Part shown: piece after piece, positions 17,902 through 26,576 of the stretch
How positions within the stretch are numbered: position 1 is the stretch's first letter
Layout: the number at the start of each line of letters is the position of its first letter
Assembly: GCF_039522165.1 (NCBI RefSeq)
Contig: NZ_BAAADE010000009.1
Span: 35,715-99,714, forward strand
Origin: Paenochrobactrum glaciei
Lineage (GTDB): Bacteria; Pseudomonadota; Alphaproteobacteria; Rhizobiales; Rhizobiaceae
Direction: 5' to 3'
DNA length: 64,000 nt
Position numbers and translations under genes: made by a program
Notes under the pieces: model-generated
Databases searched by the model: none
What the model was told of the DNA's origin: nothing
Seen by the model: only the letters and a program-made list of their open reading frames with translations

Positions 17902-18943
17902 TATGCACTGTCACAACAGCGGAGGCACCGGCGCGTGTCAATTCGGCTGGCGGATCAATCAGTTTAATCCGCACCGGAAAACGCTGCGCAATGCGCACCC
18001 AATTCAGGTTCTTAGGGATAAAAGGCAGGTTACGCGGGATATTGATCATATCTTCGGAGCTGACACCCCAGCCGATACTGTCAACCTTGCCTTTCACCAC
18101 CATATTATTATTGGCCAGAATACGCACGCTGGCACAGTCACCAATGCGAATATTATCAAGTTCCGTTTCGGGGAAGGTGGCGGATGCAAACCATTCGGAA
18201 GTGTCGATGAGGGTGAAAACCGATTGGCCGGAAATGATGATCTGGCCGCTGGAGTTGTGCAGCCCAACCACCAGCCCGTCATGCGGGGCATAGGTTTTAC
18301 TATTATCGAGATTATGCTGGGCAAGCGCCAGCGCTGCCTGACGGGCGCGTACTAAAGCCACGGTGTTGTCCAGATTGCCGACAAGTGCATTGGCGGCATC
18401 AGCTTGCTGTGTAGCTTGGGTTAAACTAATGCGCGCATCATTGCGCAATGTTCTGGCGTCATCCACCTGCTGCTTGGTAACATAGCCTTTAGGGCTTAAG
18501 GCTTCCAGGCGTTTTAATGTTGTTTCAGCCAGATCCAGATTGGTACGGGCGCGCACCACTTGCTGGTCGGCAATTAATGCATTTTGGGTTTCTGCTTTTA
18601 AAGCGCGGCCTTGCGCTTCCATCGTGGCTTGTGCCATTTGTAAATCAGCACTGGTCTGCTCAACGATGAGGCTTAAAGGCTTTGGATCAATGGAAAATAA
18701 CAGATCACCTTTTTTAACGCGGTCATTTTCGCGCACATTAATTTCGATAATGCGCCCCGGAACAGTTGATGAAATATTGACCAGATTAGCGCCAATGACC
18801 GCATCTTCTGAATAAGGATTTTCATGCGACTGGCGCATATAAATCCATGTCATGAAAAAAGCGGCTGCTACTGCCAGCACGAAGATGATCAGGCCGACGG
18901 CATTAACTGATTTTTTAGCGTAACTGTTTGTTTCCATCTTCAA
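17885..18943 (-). CDS. HlyD-family periplasmic adaptor of the FUSC efflux pump (AaeA-like)
   Basis: 352 aa. One N-terminal membrane anchor (about 12-33) is followed by a biotinyl-lipoyl-like half (GRIIEINVRENDRVKKGDLLF near 60-80), a long alpha hairpin (about 95-205) and the returning barrel domain (YAPHDGLVVGLHNSSGQII near 225). This is the membrane-fusion-protein plan, and it fits AaeA/EmrA. It overlaps the small DUF1656 gene by 4 bp upstream and the FUSC gene by 17 bp downstream. Confidence 0.9.
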   Translation of the reverse strand: MKMETNSYAKKSVNAVGLIIFVLAVAAAFFMTWIYMRQSHENPYSEDAVIGANLVNISSTVPGRIIEINVRENDRVKKGDLLFSIDPKPLSLIVEQTSADLQMAQATMEAQGRALKAETQNALIADQQVVRARTNLDLAETTLKRLEALSPKGYVTKQQVDDARTLRNDARISLTQATQQADAANALVGNLDNTVALVRARQAALALAQHNLDNSKTYAPHDGLVVGLHNSSGQIIISGQSVFTLIDTSEWFASATFPETELDNIRIGDCASVRILANNNMVVKGKVDSIGWGVSSEDMINIPRNLPFIPKNLNWVRIAQRFPVRIKLIDPPAELTRAGASAVVTVHNGNAC

Positions 18944-19188
18944 CGACCGTAAATCAGAAGTGCAAGCGCAAAAGCAATCGCCACAACCATGGCGGTGTAA
19001 GTCATCAGACGAAATGTGAGCAGATCATCAAGACCGGTGCGAATAAATATCAACCGTAAAATCAGCACAATCACAATCGCTCCGGCCAGACAAACCATCC
19101 AGGAGGGAAAAAATGCACCTACCATATAGAATGTCGGGCCTTGCACCATTATGCTCGCTTTCAGCCATTGTACGATTTCATCTGGCAA
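18940..19188 (-). CDS. DUF1656 small membrane protein (AaeX-like)
   Basis: 82 aa with two membrane segments (about 17-47 and 60-80). DUF1656 proteins are the small first gene of AaeXAB-type operons, which is exactly the position here: first in the minus-strand operon, with the HlyD gene overlapping by 4 bp. Its molecular role is not known. Confidence 0.85.
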   Translation of the reverse strand: MPDEIVQWLKASIMVQGPTFYMVGAFFPSWMVCLAGAIVIVLILRLIFIRTGLDDLLTFRLMTYTAMVVAIAFALALLIYGR

Positions 19189-19597
19189 AACTATTCATAA
19201 AGAGCTTTTGCACTGGCAAAGTTTATTCCAACAATTTCAGTTAAAGTCCACCCTCTAAGAGGCAAAGCGTGGGAACTGCACATAAGAATTGCAGAACAAG
19301 CTTAACAACCAAAATAATCAGAAAGAATAATCACGAAATATCAAAACGTGGCCGAGCTTCATTGAGGCAAAAGCCAGATATATTGATAAGAACATATGGC
19401 AGGAATAAAAACTGCGCATTTTAACCATGCGGTGAGCTAATGATTAGTTTCCAACGATTGCTAATTGCCTTTTCATCATTAATATCCGAACTATTCTCGA
19501 TAAAAAATCTCTGTACACAATATTCATGCAGAGATTGAGTTCCATAAACAGCCGGAATTTATTATAAAAAATCAATTGGTGATTTGAGAGAGACAAA
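19189..19597. promoter_or_regulatory. 409-bp divergent intergenic region between efflux operon and outer-membrane protein
   Basis: No convincing gene. It must hold the divergent promoters. A weak plus-strand candidate is TTGAGT (19535-19540) with TATTAT (19560-19565) at a wide 19-bp spacing. A CTAATGATTAG palindrome (19435-19445 region) and a GAGAGAG ribosome-binding site just before 19598 are visible. No dedicated regulator gene for the efflux pump is adjacent. Confidence 0.4.
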
Positions 19598-20410
19598 ATG
19601 CAGAAGAAACTCCTTGCAGCTACTTTGCTTGCAACTATTTCAAGCACACATGTTTTTGCAGCTGATGCTATTGTCGTCGACAATCAGCCGGCTGAAGATA
19701 TTGTGCTGCCAGCGCCTAAAAACTGGTCTCTGCAAATTACGCCTTATATGTGGGCATCAGGTTTGAAGGGCAATATTTCGCCGTTCAAACGTGCGCCGAG
19801 CATGGAAGTTGAAAAATCTTTCAGCGATATCGTTAAAGATCTGAATTTTGGTGGTTTTGTTGATTTCAGAGGCCGTTATGAAGATTTCATTTTCGCCGGC
19901 GATCTGATGTATATTAACACCACGGACGTTGAAAATATTGGCAAATTGCCAGTTATCGGCAATGTTCAGGGTTTAAGCGCAACGGTCGATTCCGCACAGT
20001 TTACTGCCACTTTAAAGGGCGGTTATCGCATCTATAATGATGAGACTGTCTCGCTCGATTTGCTGGGCGGTGTTCGCATCTGGCATATCTCCAATGATGT
20101 GACCCTGCGTTACAAGAATTTTTCGGAATCCCACAAAGAAAGCTTCAGCTGGGTTGATCCTATAATTGGTTTCAGAGCCTTTATTAATTTCACCCCTGAT
20201 CTGTCTTTGCAATTGCAGGGTGATGGCGGTGGCTTTGATGTTGGCTCCAAGAAGACCTGGCAGGGGCTTGCAACCCTAAACTATACCTTCACTGAGCATC
20301 TTTCGGCTTCTGCCGGTTATAAATATCTGCGTGTTGATTATAAATCCGGCGGTCATATTTATGACACGACGCTGAAAGGCCCTGTGCTTGGCGTGACATA
20401 CCGCTTCTAA
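19598..20410 (+). CDS. exported outer-membrane beta-barrel protein, function unknown
   Basis: 270 aa with a Sec signal peptide (residues 1-22, cleavage near VFAAD). The mature part alternates hydrophobic and polar residues and ends in GVTYRF, a C-terminal aromatic as in Omp85-dependent outer-membrane barrels. Repeated aromatic strands (WSLQITPYMWASGLKGNIS, DFRGRYEDFIFAGDLMYI) support a barrel of about 8-12 strands. I recognise the general family of small proteobacterial porin-like proteins but no specific function. It is monocistronic: a strong terminator follows. Confidence 0.8.
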   Translation: MQKKLLAATLLATISSTHVFAADAIVVDNQPAEDIVLPAPKNWSLQITPYMWASGLKGNISPFKRAPSMEVEKSFSDIVKDLNFGGFVDFRGRYEDFIFAGDLMYINTTDVENIGKLPVIGNVQGLSATVDSAQFTATLKGGYRIYNDETVSLDLLGGVRIWHISNDVTLRYKNFSESHKESFSWVDPIIGFRAFINFTPDLSLQLQGDGGGFDVGSKKTWQGLATLNYTFTEHLSASAGYKYLRVDYKSGGHIYDTTLKGPVLGVTYRF

Positions 20411-20431
20411 TCATTGTTAATTGTTTCAAAT

Positions 20432-20476
20432 AAAAAGCTGCCTTACGCTAAACCGTAAGGCAGCTTTTTTATTTTT
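20432..20476 (+). terminator. intrinsic terminator after the outer-membrane protein gene
   Basis: A perfect 16-bp stem (arms 20432-20447 and 20454-20469) around a 6-nt loop, beginning with A5 and ending in T6, then T-rich sequence. It is 21 bp after the stop codon. Confidence 0.95.
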
Positions 20477-20632
20477 CAAATTATTGCGTCTATCCGGCCC
20501 GCGAAAAATAATTCAGTTTTTTATCAACCGGCCTATTTGATATAAATAATCTGGATCATCTGCCTCATCCGGTTATATATTATTGAGCCAATAAGAGAGT
20601 TGGACTCAAATAAGAAAATTGAGGCTTTTCAG

Positions 20633-21316
20633 ATGATTTTGATTGATCAGCTTTTAGTCGGATCTGTGGTGCCTTATGGCCCGCGTGGCCTGCCAAGCGC
20701 TATCGGTAAAGCGCCGGTTGCAGAAAAGTGCTGGCTGGGGCTGGAAGGTTTTATCAATGATGAGCAGGGTGACCGCAAACATCACGGCGGCCCCGAAAAA
20801 GCTGTGCATCATTATGACTTTGATCATTATCAGCTGTGGCGCGAAGAAATCGGCGACAAAGAGATTTTAAGGCAGCCGGGCGCTTTTGGTGAAAATCTGA
20901 CCACACGCGGTATCAGCGAAGATACAATTGCCATCGGTGATATTTTCAAGCTTGGTGGAGCCGTCATTCAGGTGAGCCAAGGCCGCCAGCCATGCTGGAA
21001 ACTCAATATCCGTTTTGACACTAAGGATATGGCATTGCGCTTGCAAAAAACCGGCCGTACCGGCTGGTATTATCGGGTACTCCAGCAAGGCTATGTACAG
21101 GCCGGTGATACGCTCCAACTGGCTGACCGGCTTGCACCTGAGTGGACGATCCACAAAACATGGCATGTGCTTTATGTCGATACGCTCAATCATGATCTTT
21201 TAAGCCAGATGGCATCATTAGAGCCGCTGGCTGATAGCTGGCGGCAATATGCCAGCAAACGCTTAGGTTCCGGTAAAGTAGAAGACTGGAGCCGACGACT
21301 ACAAGGTGACGCATAA
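20633..21316 (+). CDS. MOSC domain protein, YiiM-like
   Basis: 227 aa from the ATG at 20633 (TTGAGG 8 bp upstream); a TTG at 20600 is possible but has no ribosome-binding site. MOSC features: HHGGPEKAVHHYDFDHY near 50-66, GENLTTRG near 86, and GRQPCWKLN with the conserved Cys121 that would bind molybdenum cofactor. A 3-alpha C-terminal domain follows, as in YiiM. Known YiiM detoxifies N-hydroxylated base analogues such as 6-hydroxylaminopurine by reduction. It lies 73 bp upstream of a MocR regulator in the same direction and may be co-transcribed with it. Confidence 0.88.
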   Translation: MILIDQLLVGSVVPYGPRGLPSAIGKAPVAEKCWLGLEGFINDEQGDRKHHGGPEKAVHHYDFDHYQLWREEIGDKEILRQPGAFGENLTTRGISEDTIAIGDIFKLGGAVIQVSQGRQPCWKLNIRFDTKDMALRLQKTGRTGWYYRVLQQGYVQAGDTLQLADRLAPEWTIHKTWHVLYVDTLNHDLLSQMASLEPLADSWRQYASKRLGSGKVEDWSRRLQGDA

Positions 21317-21389
21317 CAGACTGAAATCACATCCAAAACGAACCAACAGCATGTCCGTCGACTGCATTTTTTAAGAACTGATCGGTGAT

Positions 21390-22829
21390 ATGGGAAAAGG
21401 TACAACATTAGCAATTGAAGTCAGGGTCAAAGAAAGCGAGCCTATTTTTCTGGCGCTGGCACGCACAATCATTGCTGAAATTGAACGCGGCCGCCTGAAA
21501 CCAGGGGACGCTTTGCCGGGCACACGCTCGCTTGCCAAAAACCTCAAACTAAACCGCAACACGGTGGATGCGGCCTATCATGAGCTGACTATGCAAGGCT
21601 GGCTCAATGCTGTAGCCTCGCGCGGAACTTTCGTGGCGGATGATCTGCCGGACTTATTAAAGTCACAAAATTCGCAGGCCAATGATGCAAGTGCGAAGCC
21701 GCTTAAACGCAAATCGCGCCAATATTTGTGGAATATTTCCGATGGTGCGCCGGATGCGCGACTATTGCCGATTGTGCCATTTGGGCAGGCATTTCGCCGT
21801 GCTTTAACCAGCAATAGTTTTCTGGATAATCAGTCTAATGACAGTGCTAATGGCAATGAATATTTGCGCTCGAACCTTTCAACCTATTTGAACGCCGAGC
21901 GGGGACTGATTGCATCAGAGCCGGATATTCTGATTTCACGCGGTAGTCAGATGGCGCTGTTTTTGGCAGCGCGTGCCATTGCAGAAAGCGGCATCAGCAT
22001 TGCCGTAGAAAATCCGGGATACCCGCTGGCATGGGCCGCATTTCGTGCTGCCGGTGCCAATCTTATCAGCATTCCGGTGGATGATGGAGGTATTGATGTG
22101 GATGTTTTGGAGGCAATCGCCAAACGCGACAAAACATTGCGCGCGGTTTATATCACGCCGCATCATCAATATCCGACCACGGTGACACTGGGCGCAGCGC
22201 GGCGTTTGCGCTTGCTGGATATTGCGCGCCGTTATGGTCTGACGATTATCGAAGATGATTATGACAGCGAATATCGCTATGATGGACGCCCTGTTTTGCC
22301 ACTGCGTGCGCGTGCTGATAAAGACCTGCCGATCATCTATTTAGGCTCTTTATCCAAACTTTTGGCACCGGGTATCCGTGTTGGTTATGCGATTGCACCG
22401 CAGGATATTTTGAAGAAAATGGCTTTGCAGCGTGAGGCGATTGACCGTCAGGGTGATGTGCCTTTGGAATTGGCGCTCAGCAGTTTGATTTCTGATGGCA
22501 CGATGAAGCGTCATGCGCGAAAAGCCCGCCGGATTTATCATGCCAGACGTGATTTTCTGGCAGAAATTTTGACCGAGCGGCTTGGCGATGATGTGGAATT
22601 TACACTGCCATCAGGCGGATTGGCGATTTGGCTGCGTTTGAAACATGGGCTCAATGCACAGGAATGGTCGGAAAATGCTACCCGTTTGGGGCTTTCGCTC
22701 TTACCAGGCATCCATTATTCGCTGGATGAAACACAGCCGATTGAAGCGTTCCGTTTAGGCTTTGCCAGCATGAATGAGGAAGAGCTTGGCCGTGCGATAC
22801 AAATTCTGATCCGCGCTAAGCCGAACTGA
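21390..22829 (+). CDS. MocR/GabR-type transcriptional regulator (GntR HTH fused to aminotransferase fold)
   Basis: 479 aa. A winged helix of the GntR type (about 14-85, with LPGTRSLAKNLKLNRNTVDAAY) is joined by a linker (88-112) to a class I aminotransferase domain (about 115-479). The PLP lysine is Lys323 in LGSLSKLLAPG, and the cofactor Asp lies in IIEDDYDSEY (289-294). MocR proteins use PLP-ligand chemistry as a sensor and do not normally transaminate. No divergent target gene is present; the closest neighbour is the co-directional MOSC gene, so its regulon is not obvious. Confidence 0.9.
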   Translation: MGKGTTLAIEVRVKESEPIFLALARTIIAEIERGRLKPGDALPGTRSLAKNLKLNRNTVDAAYHELTMQGWLNAVASRGTFVADDLPDLLKSQNSQANDASAKPLKRKSRQYLWNISDGAPDARLLPIVPFGQAFRRALTSNSFLDNQSNDSANGNEYLRSNLSTYLNAERGLIASEPDILISRGSQMALFLAARAIAESGISIAVENPGYPLAWAAFRAAGANLISIPVDDGGIDVDVLEAIAKRDKTLRAVYITPHHQYPTTVTLGAARRLRLLDIARRYGLTIIEDDYDSEYRYDGRPVLPLRARADKDLPIIYLGSLSKLLAPGIRVGYAIAPQDILKKMALQREAIDRQGDVPLELALSSLISDGTMKRHARKARRIYHARRDFLAEILTERLGDDVEFTLPSGGLAIWLRLKHGLNAQEWSENATRLGLSLLPGIHYSLDETQPIEAFRLGFASMNEEELGRAIQILIRAKPN

Positions 22830-22841
22830 CAATTTTGATGA

Positions 22842-22871
22842 AAGCGCTGCCTTTGTAAAAGGGCAGCGCTT
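22842..22871. terminator. bidirectional hairpin between the MocR gene and the autotransporter
   Basis: Arms AAGCGCTGCC (22842-22851) and GGCAGCGCTT (22862-22871) with a 10-nt loop lie between two convergent genes. There is no long T-tract in either direction, so efficiency is uncertain. Confidence 0.65.
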
Positions 22872-22875
22872 GTGA

Positions 22876-25626
22876 TTACCAATTGACCTTGAAGCCAACA
22901 GAACCTTTTACACTATAGCTTTTGCCAAAATGGTTCAGCGAAGTTTTGGCCATGCCTTCGCCATAGAGCTTATAGCTATTATTGTTCCAGCTATAAGAAC
23001 CGCCGCCGCCCAGTTCTGCCCATGTCCTATCCTGCCGGCTGGTCAGTTCCATTGCAGTGATTTTCACTTTCTGAGTGCTGGAAAAATCCTGATGCAGATT
23101 GGCAATTCCGTAAAGTGATTGTTTGACCGTCGAACCGTGAGTGCCGGACGTTTCACTGTCATAGTTGAGCGCCAAGCCAATCCGCGCCGATGCTCGCTCA
23201 CCTTTACGGTTTTCAACCACAGCGCCATAAGGATCGGTAAAATTTTTAAAATCAACTGATGACCAAATGAACTGTGCTTGTGGTGTCAGTGACCAATGCT
23301 CATCAATGTTCAGATTTTGTCCGGCTTCAATGCTGAGCGCATAACCAAAGCCTTTGTGATGACGGGCGAGGGTTGGCTTTGTAGCTTTGACGCTTAAGTC
23401 ACTTTCGAACCAATTGCTCTGCGCCTGACTGTCGAGATAAAAACCGTTGCTGCCATACCATGTTAAAGCGCCGCTGAGACCTAATGCCTGACTGTCAATG
23501 GTGCCATCGCCATAGACATTGTCAATGCGAGCGCGTGCCTTGCCATATTGGCCGCTCAATGAAGCAATGAGTTTGCCAAAATCTTCCTCATAAAACTGGC
23601 CGTCTATTCCGGCTTGCAGCCTGTATGTATTGATATTTTGGTTGAGATGTCCGGTCGTGCCATTGGATTGTAAATGGTCATATCCGGCTTCTGTCCGTGC
23701 CCAAAAAGCGGTCGGATTAAGCTGATTTGCGAAATAGCGGTTGCCGGTACGCTGGCGTAAGCTTGGCAGCTGATTAAGGTTTTGTAACGTGGCCGTATAA
23801 GATTGATAGGTTAGTGCCGACGGGCTGTAACGCGGTGTTGTGCCGCCCTGATTATTGCCTTCGCCGCCATTGGGTTCTTCTTCGGAACCGGCCTCTTCGG
23901 GCGAGGTGGTTTGCTCACTCACGAGATACCAGCTTTCTGGCGCAGTCGCGCGGTTTTGCATGTCTTTTTTGGTATTTTTACGTAAAGTGTAAGCATAGGC
24001 AGAAGGCGTCATAATAGCGGGTTGGCCATCCTTGGTAACGTAATCCCCTTGCAGTTCAAAATTTCCATTAGCGGTTCCTGCCACTTCAATCAGCTTGATG
24101 CCGTTGATTGTTTGTGCACCCAAACCCCCGCGATTATTGATAATAATTGTGCTAGTGCCGGATGAGTGACCACCGATAAGCAACATATCTGTTTTAGAGC
24201 TGTCGTCTGCCAAAACAGAGTTCATATAGATTGTGCCACTGCCTTGATAATCGCCATGAATTTGTAAAATCGTGCCGCCTGTGCCATTAAAATAAAGCTC
24301 GCCTTCATTGGAAAGTGAAGGCAGAGCGGTGGAAAAACCACCCAAATCCAATGCGCCTTTGGCGGTAATGAAATGTGCGGACAGTGCATTGAATGCGTTA
24401 AAGGCACCTTGTGCAAGGATTCCGTCATGCACGAATGTGTCGCCTTGATAATGGCTGCTGCCACTTAAAATCTGTGTGGTTTCACCGGTTTTAATAAGAT
24501 TTTGACCGCCTGTGATTGTGCCGGAAAAATTTGCGTCCGATGTTTGCTCTAGGGTTAAATCAGCATGTCCCAGCAATATTTCACCATCGCCGCTTAAACC
24601 GCCAACTGTTTGATTGAAATCCATAAAATCAACCGTTGCACCATTTTTGACGGTCAAAATACCGGAGCCGAAAGCATGGGTGGCAATATTGGCTTTTGCC
24701 AGTCCCGTTTCTGCAACAAAGCCACCAGATGAAGTATTTTCTCCGTTCAAAATCAATTCACCGGCACCGGTGAGATGTAATGCGCCATCGCCAGAGATCT
24801 GGCCGTTGAGTTCAAGCCGGTTGCCTTGCACATCCAAAGTGCCGCCACCGTTTTGTAGGATAATGTCGCGGTCTGTGCTCAAAGAGTTGCTTATTTTTAA
24901 TGTACCGCTGTTAAAATTAAGCTCTGAAGATGGATCGCCAAGATTAGCATCATTGCTGATAACAGCGCTGCCACCTTCAAAAAAATTACCGCCTGAATAG
25001 GTGTTTACGGCTTCAAGATAGGTTAAACCGGCGCCTTGAAAGGCAAGGCTGCCAGTGCCTGTAATAGTACCATTGAGTATGAAAGCATTGCCTGAGCCAA
25101 TCGCAGTAAGTCTCAGTTGATGGTGATCTAAGCTAATGCTTGCAGGAAAATCAGGATAAACTAGTTGAGTGATTATTCCAGTTTTACTGTTTACTTTCCA
25201 CTCTTGCGAAGATGTTAATTCAAGCATTCCATGTAGAGTAATTGCTTGATTTACCTGACTGTCGATGCTTAGCCCATCAATGCCTGCAATTCGTAGTGGT
25301 GTTATTTTTTTGAATCTAATATCGAATGAAAAGCCAGCTCCCTCATATGGTTCAAGATAAACGAGTTGGCCAAATGTCTTTATGGTTGGCATGGGTAAAA
25401 TTATTGTTGAACCTTTATCTCGATTATAAATTAACCTGTCGTATTCGCCGGGTATTGTTTTATCAAAGCCTCCTCTAGGATGAAGATTTATTGGGGTGCC
25501 TATTACGCCGATGAAATATAAATCCTCAGCCTTGGCGGTATTATAATTCATAAATATAATGATTAGTGTTGCGATCAGGCTTGAGAGTTTTAAATTAAAT
25601 AAAATTTTAAAAGCACTAATGAGCAT
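22876..25626 (-). CDS. autotransporter with pertactin-like passenger and C-terminal beta-barrel (type Va)
   Basis: 916 aa. Residues 1-33 are a long signal peptide ending near AKAED. The passenger (about 35-575) is a beta-helix with several autotransporter-associated repeats of the form GxGxLxLxGxGxLxLxGxNTxxGG, clearest near 185-200 and 280-300. A linker rich in Glu, Gly and Asn (about 590-620) leads to the barrel domain (about 650-916), which ends in GFKVNW with the terminal aromatic needed for outer-membrane insertion. Neither an RGD motif nor a catalytic serine-protease motif is visible, so an adhesin or surface-structure role is likelier than a protease. It is transcribed alone. Brucella-type bacteria carry related autotransporter adhesins (established knowledge). 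Confidence 0.92.
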   Translation of the reverse strand: MLISAFKILFNLKLSSLIATLIIIFMNYNTAKAEDLYFIGVIGTPINLHPRGGFDKTIPGEYDRLIYNRDKGSTIILPMPTIKTFGQLVYLEPYEGAGFSFDIRFKKITPLRIAGIDGLSIDSQVNQAITLHGMLELTSSQEWKVNSKTGIITQLVYPDFPASISLDHHQLRLTAIGSGNAFILNGTITGTGSLAFQGAGLTYLEAVNTYSGGNFFEGGSAVISNDANLGDPSSELNFNSGTLKISNSLSTDRDIILQNGGGTLDVQGNRLELNGQISGDGALHLTGAGELILNGENTSSGGFVAETGLAKANIATHAFGSGILTVKNGATVDFMDFNQTVGGLSGDGEILLGHADLTLEQTSDANFSGTITGGQNLIKTGETTQILSGSSHYQGDTFVHDGILAQGAFNAFNALSAHFITAKGALDLGGFSTALPSLSNEGELYFNGTGGTILQIHGDYQGSGTIYMNSVLADDSSKTDMLLIGGHSSGTSTIIINNRGGLGAQTINGIKLIEVAGTANGNFELQGDYVTKDGQPAIMTPSAYAYTLRKNTKKDMQNRATAPESWYLVSEQTTSPEEAGSEEEPNGGEGNNQGGTTPRYSPSALTYQSYTATLQNLNQLPSLRQRTGNRYFANQLNPTAFWARTEAGYDHLQSNGTTGHLNQNINTYRLQAGIDGQFYEEDFGKLIASLSGQYGKARARIDNVYGDGTIDSQALGLSGALTWYGSNGFYLDSQAQSNWFESDLSVKATKPTLARHHKGFGYALSIEAGQNLNIDEHWSLTPQAQFIWSSVDFKNFTDPYGAVVENRKGERASARIGLALNYDSETSGTHGSTVKQSLYGIANLHQDFSSTQKVKITAMELTSRQDRTWAELGGGGSYSWNNNSYKLYGEGMAKTSLNHFGKSYSVKGSVGFKVNW

Positions 25627-25843
25627 TTCGTCTCTCGATCATAGCATAACAAAAATAATCGTTTTAAAAAATTGTATTTGCTGAATAAATTACCATTCCT
25701 TGTCAGTTTTATCTTCCTGATAGGTTTGACGGTTTCACAATTTGAATGAATGTTTTTGGCTAGGTTGAAGAGAAAATCTCTTATGCTAGTGCCATTCATT
25801 TGTCGGGCTTGACAATTAATCGATTTTTTTGAACTCATTCCCT

Positions 25844-26455
25844 ATGGGAAAAAATCTAAAATCAAATGACGAAGCTTCGCTTGAAACATCGTCCGGCAGT
25901 GTCGGTGCCAAATTGCGTGCGCGCCGCCTTGAGCTGAATTTAACGCTTGTTGAACTGAGTGCGAAAAGCGGCGTTTCTTTTGCAACCATCAGCAAAATTG
26001 AAACTGGCAAAGTCTATGGCGGCTTTCAGACGATTTATAAAATTGCGCGCGGACTTGGTATTCTGGTAACCGATCTGATGGAGGATGATCAGTTACAGGA
26101 AATTCCGGTGGTGGTGCAGCGCGCCCATGAGATAAAACCCCATAAAACGCAGCTTTATGATTATTATCCGCAGGCAATCCGTGTGCATGGAAGGCTGAAT
26201 TCCAATCGGATGATTATCAATACGCGCATTGTGCCTGACCCAATTGACTGGAGCAATCATGAGGGCGAGGAAGTGGTGACGGTGCTCTCCGGTGCCATCG
26301 ATTTGCACTATGCCGGGCGAGAGCCATTGCGACTGGAAGCAGGCGACAGTGCTTGTTTTGATTCTGCTGTTCCTCATGCTTATGTCAGTACCAGTGATGT
26401 GGCGGCAGAAGTGTTTTTTGTCTCCACACGACCTTCAATTCACGAGAATTCATAA
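25844..26455 (+). CDS. XRE-family regulator with C-terminal cupin sensor
   Basis: 203 aa from the ATG at 25844; a TTG at 25829 would add five residues. Neither start has a clear ribosome-binding site. A helix-turn-helix (about 18-72: KLRARRLELNLTLVELSAKSG.. region) is followed by a cupin_2 barrel (about 110-195, with HEGEEVVTVLSG and LEAGDSACFDSAVPHAY). Members sense a small ligand in the cupin pocket and repress or activate a nearby catabolic operon. The HAAT importer operon begins 121 bp downstream in the same direction, so it is the probable target. A TTGACA at 25809-25814 may be its -35. Confidence 0.88.
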   Translation: MGKNLKSNDEASLETSSGSVGAKLRARRLELNLTLVELSAKSGVSFATISKIETGKVYGGFQTIYKIARGLGILVTDLMEDDQLQEIPVVVQRAHEIKPHKTQLYDYYPQAIRVHGRLNSNRMIINTRIVPDPIDWSNHEGEEVVTVLSGAIDLHYAGREPLRLEAGDSACFDSAVPHAYVSTSDVAAEVFFVSTRPSIHENS

Positions 26456-26491
26456 TTTTCATAATTGAAAATTTTCTTTATTGACAATTTT
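26454..26491. promoter_or_regulatory. AT-rich repeats before the HAAT operon, candidate cupin-XRE operator and promoter
   Basis: An inverted repeat AATTTTCA-4-TGAAAATT (26454-26473) overlaps the regulator stop codon. TTGAAAATTTT (26465-26475) is repeated 16 bp later as TTGACAATTTT (26481-26491), whose TTGACA could be the -35 of the importer operon. A similar TTGACAATTAA (25809-25819) stands before the regulator itself. The link to the regulator is inference. Confidence 0.4.
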
Positions 26492-26576
26492 GTTGTGTCT
26501 CCATAGCCTCACTTCCAAGAGGGAGTTGGGCGCCATGATTTATGGTGCCTGAGGAATAAAATGAGGAGGGTGGCGC

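Noticed and set aside
19189..19597. Small regulatory RNA or hidden gene in the 409-bp gap
   Set aside because: No frame with a start and ribosome-binding site, and no terminator-ended transcript is visible, so it is described only as promoter DNA.
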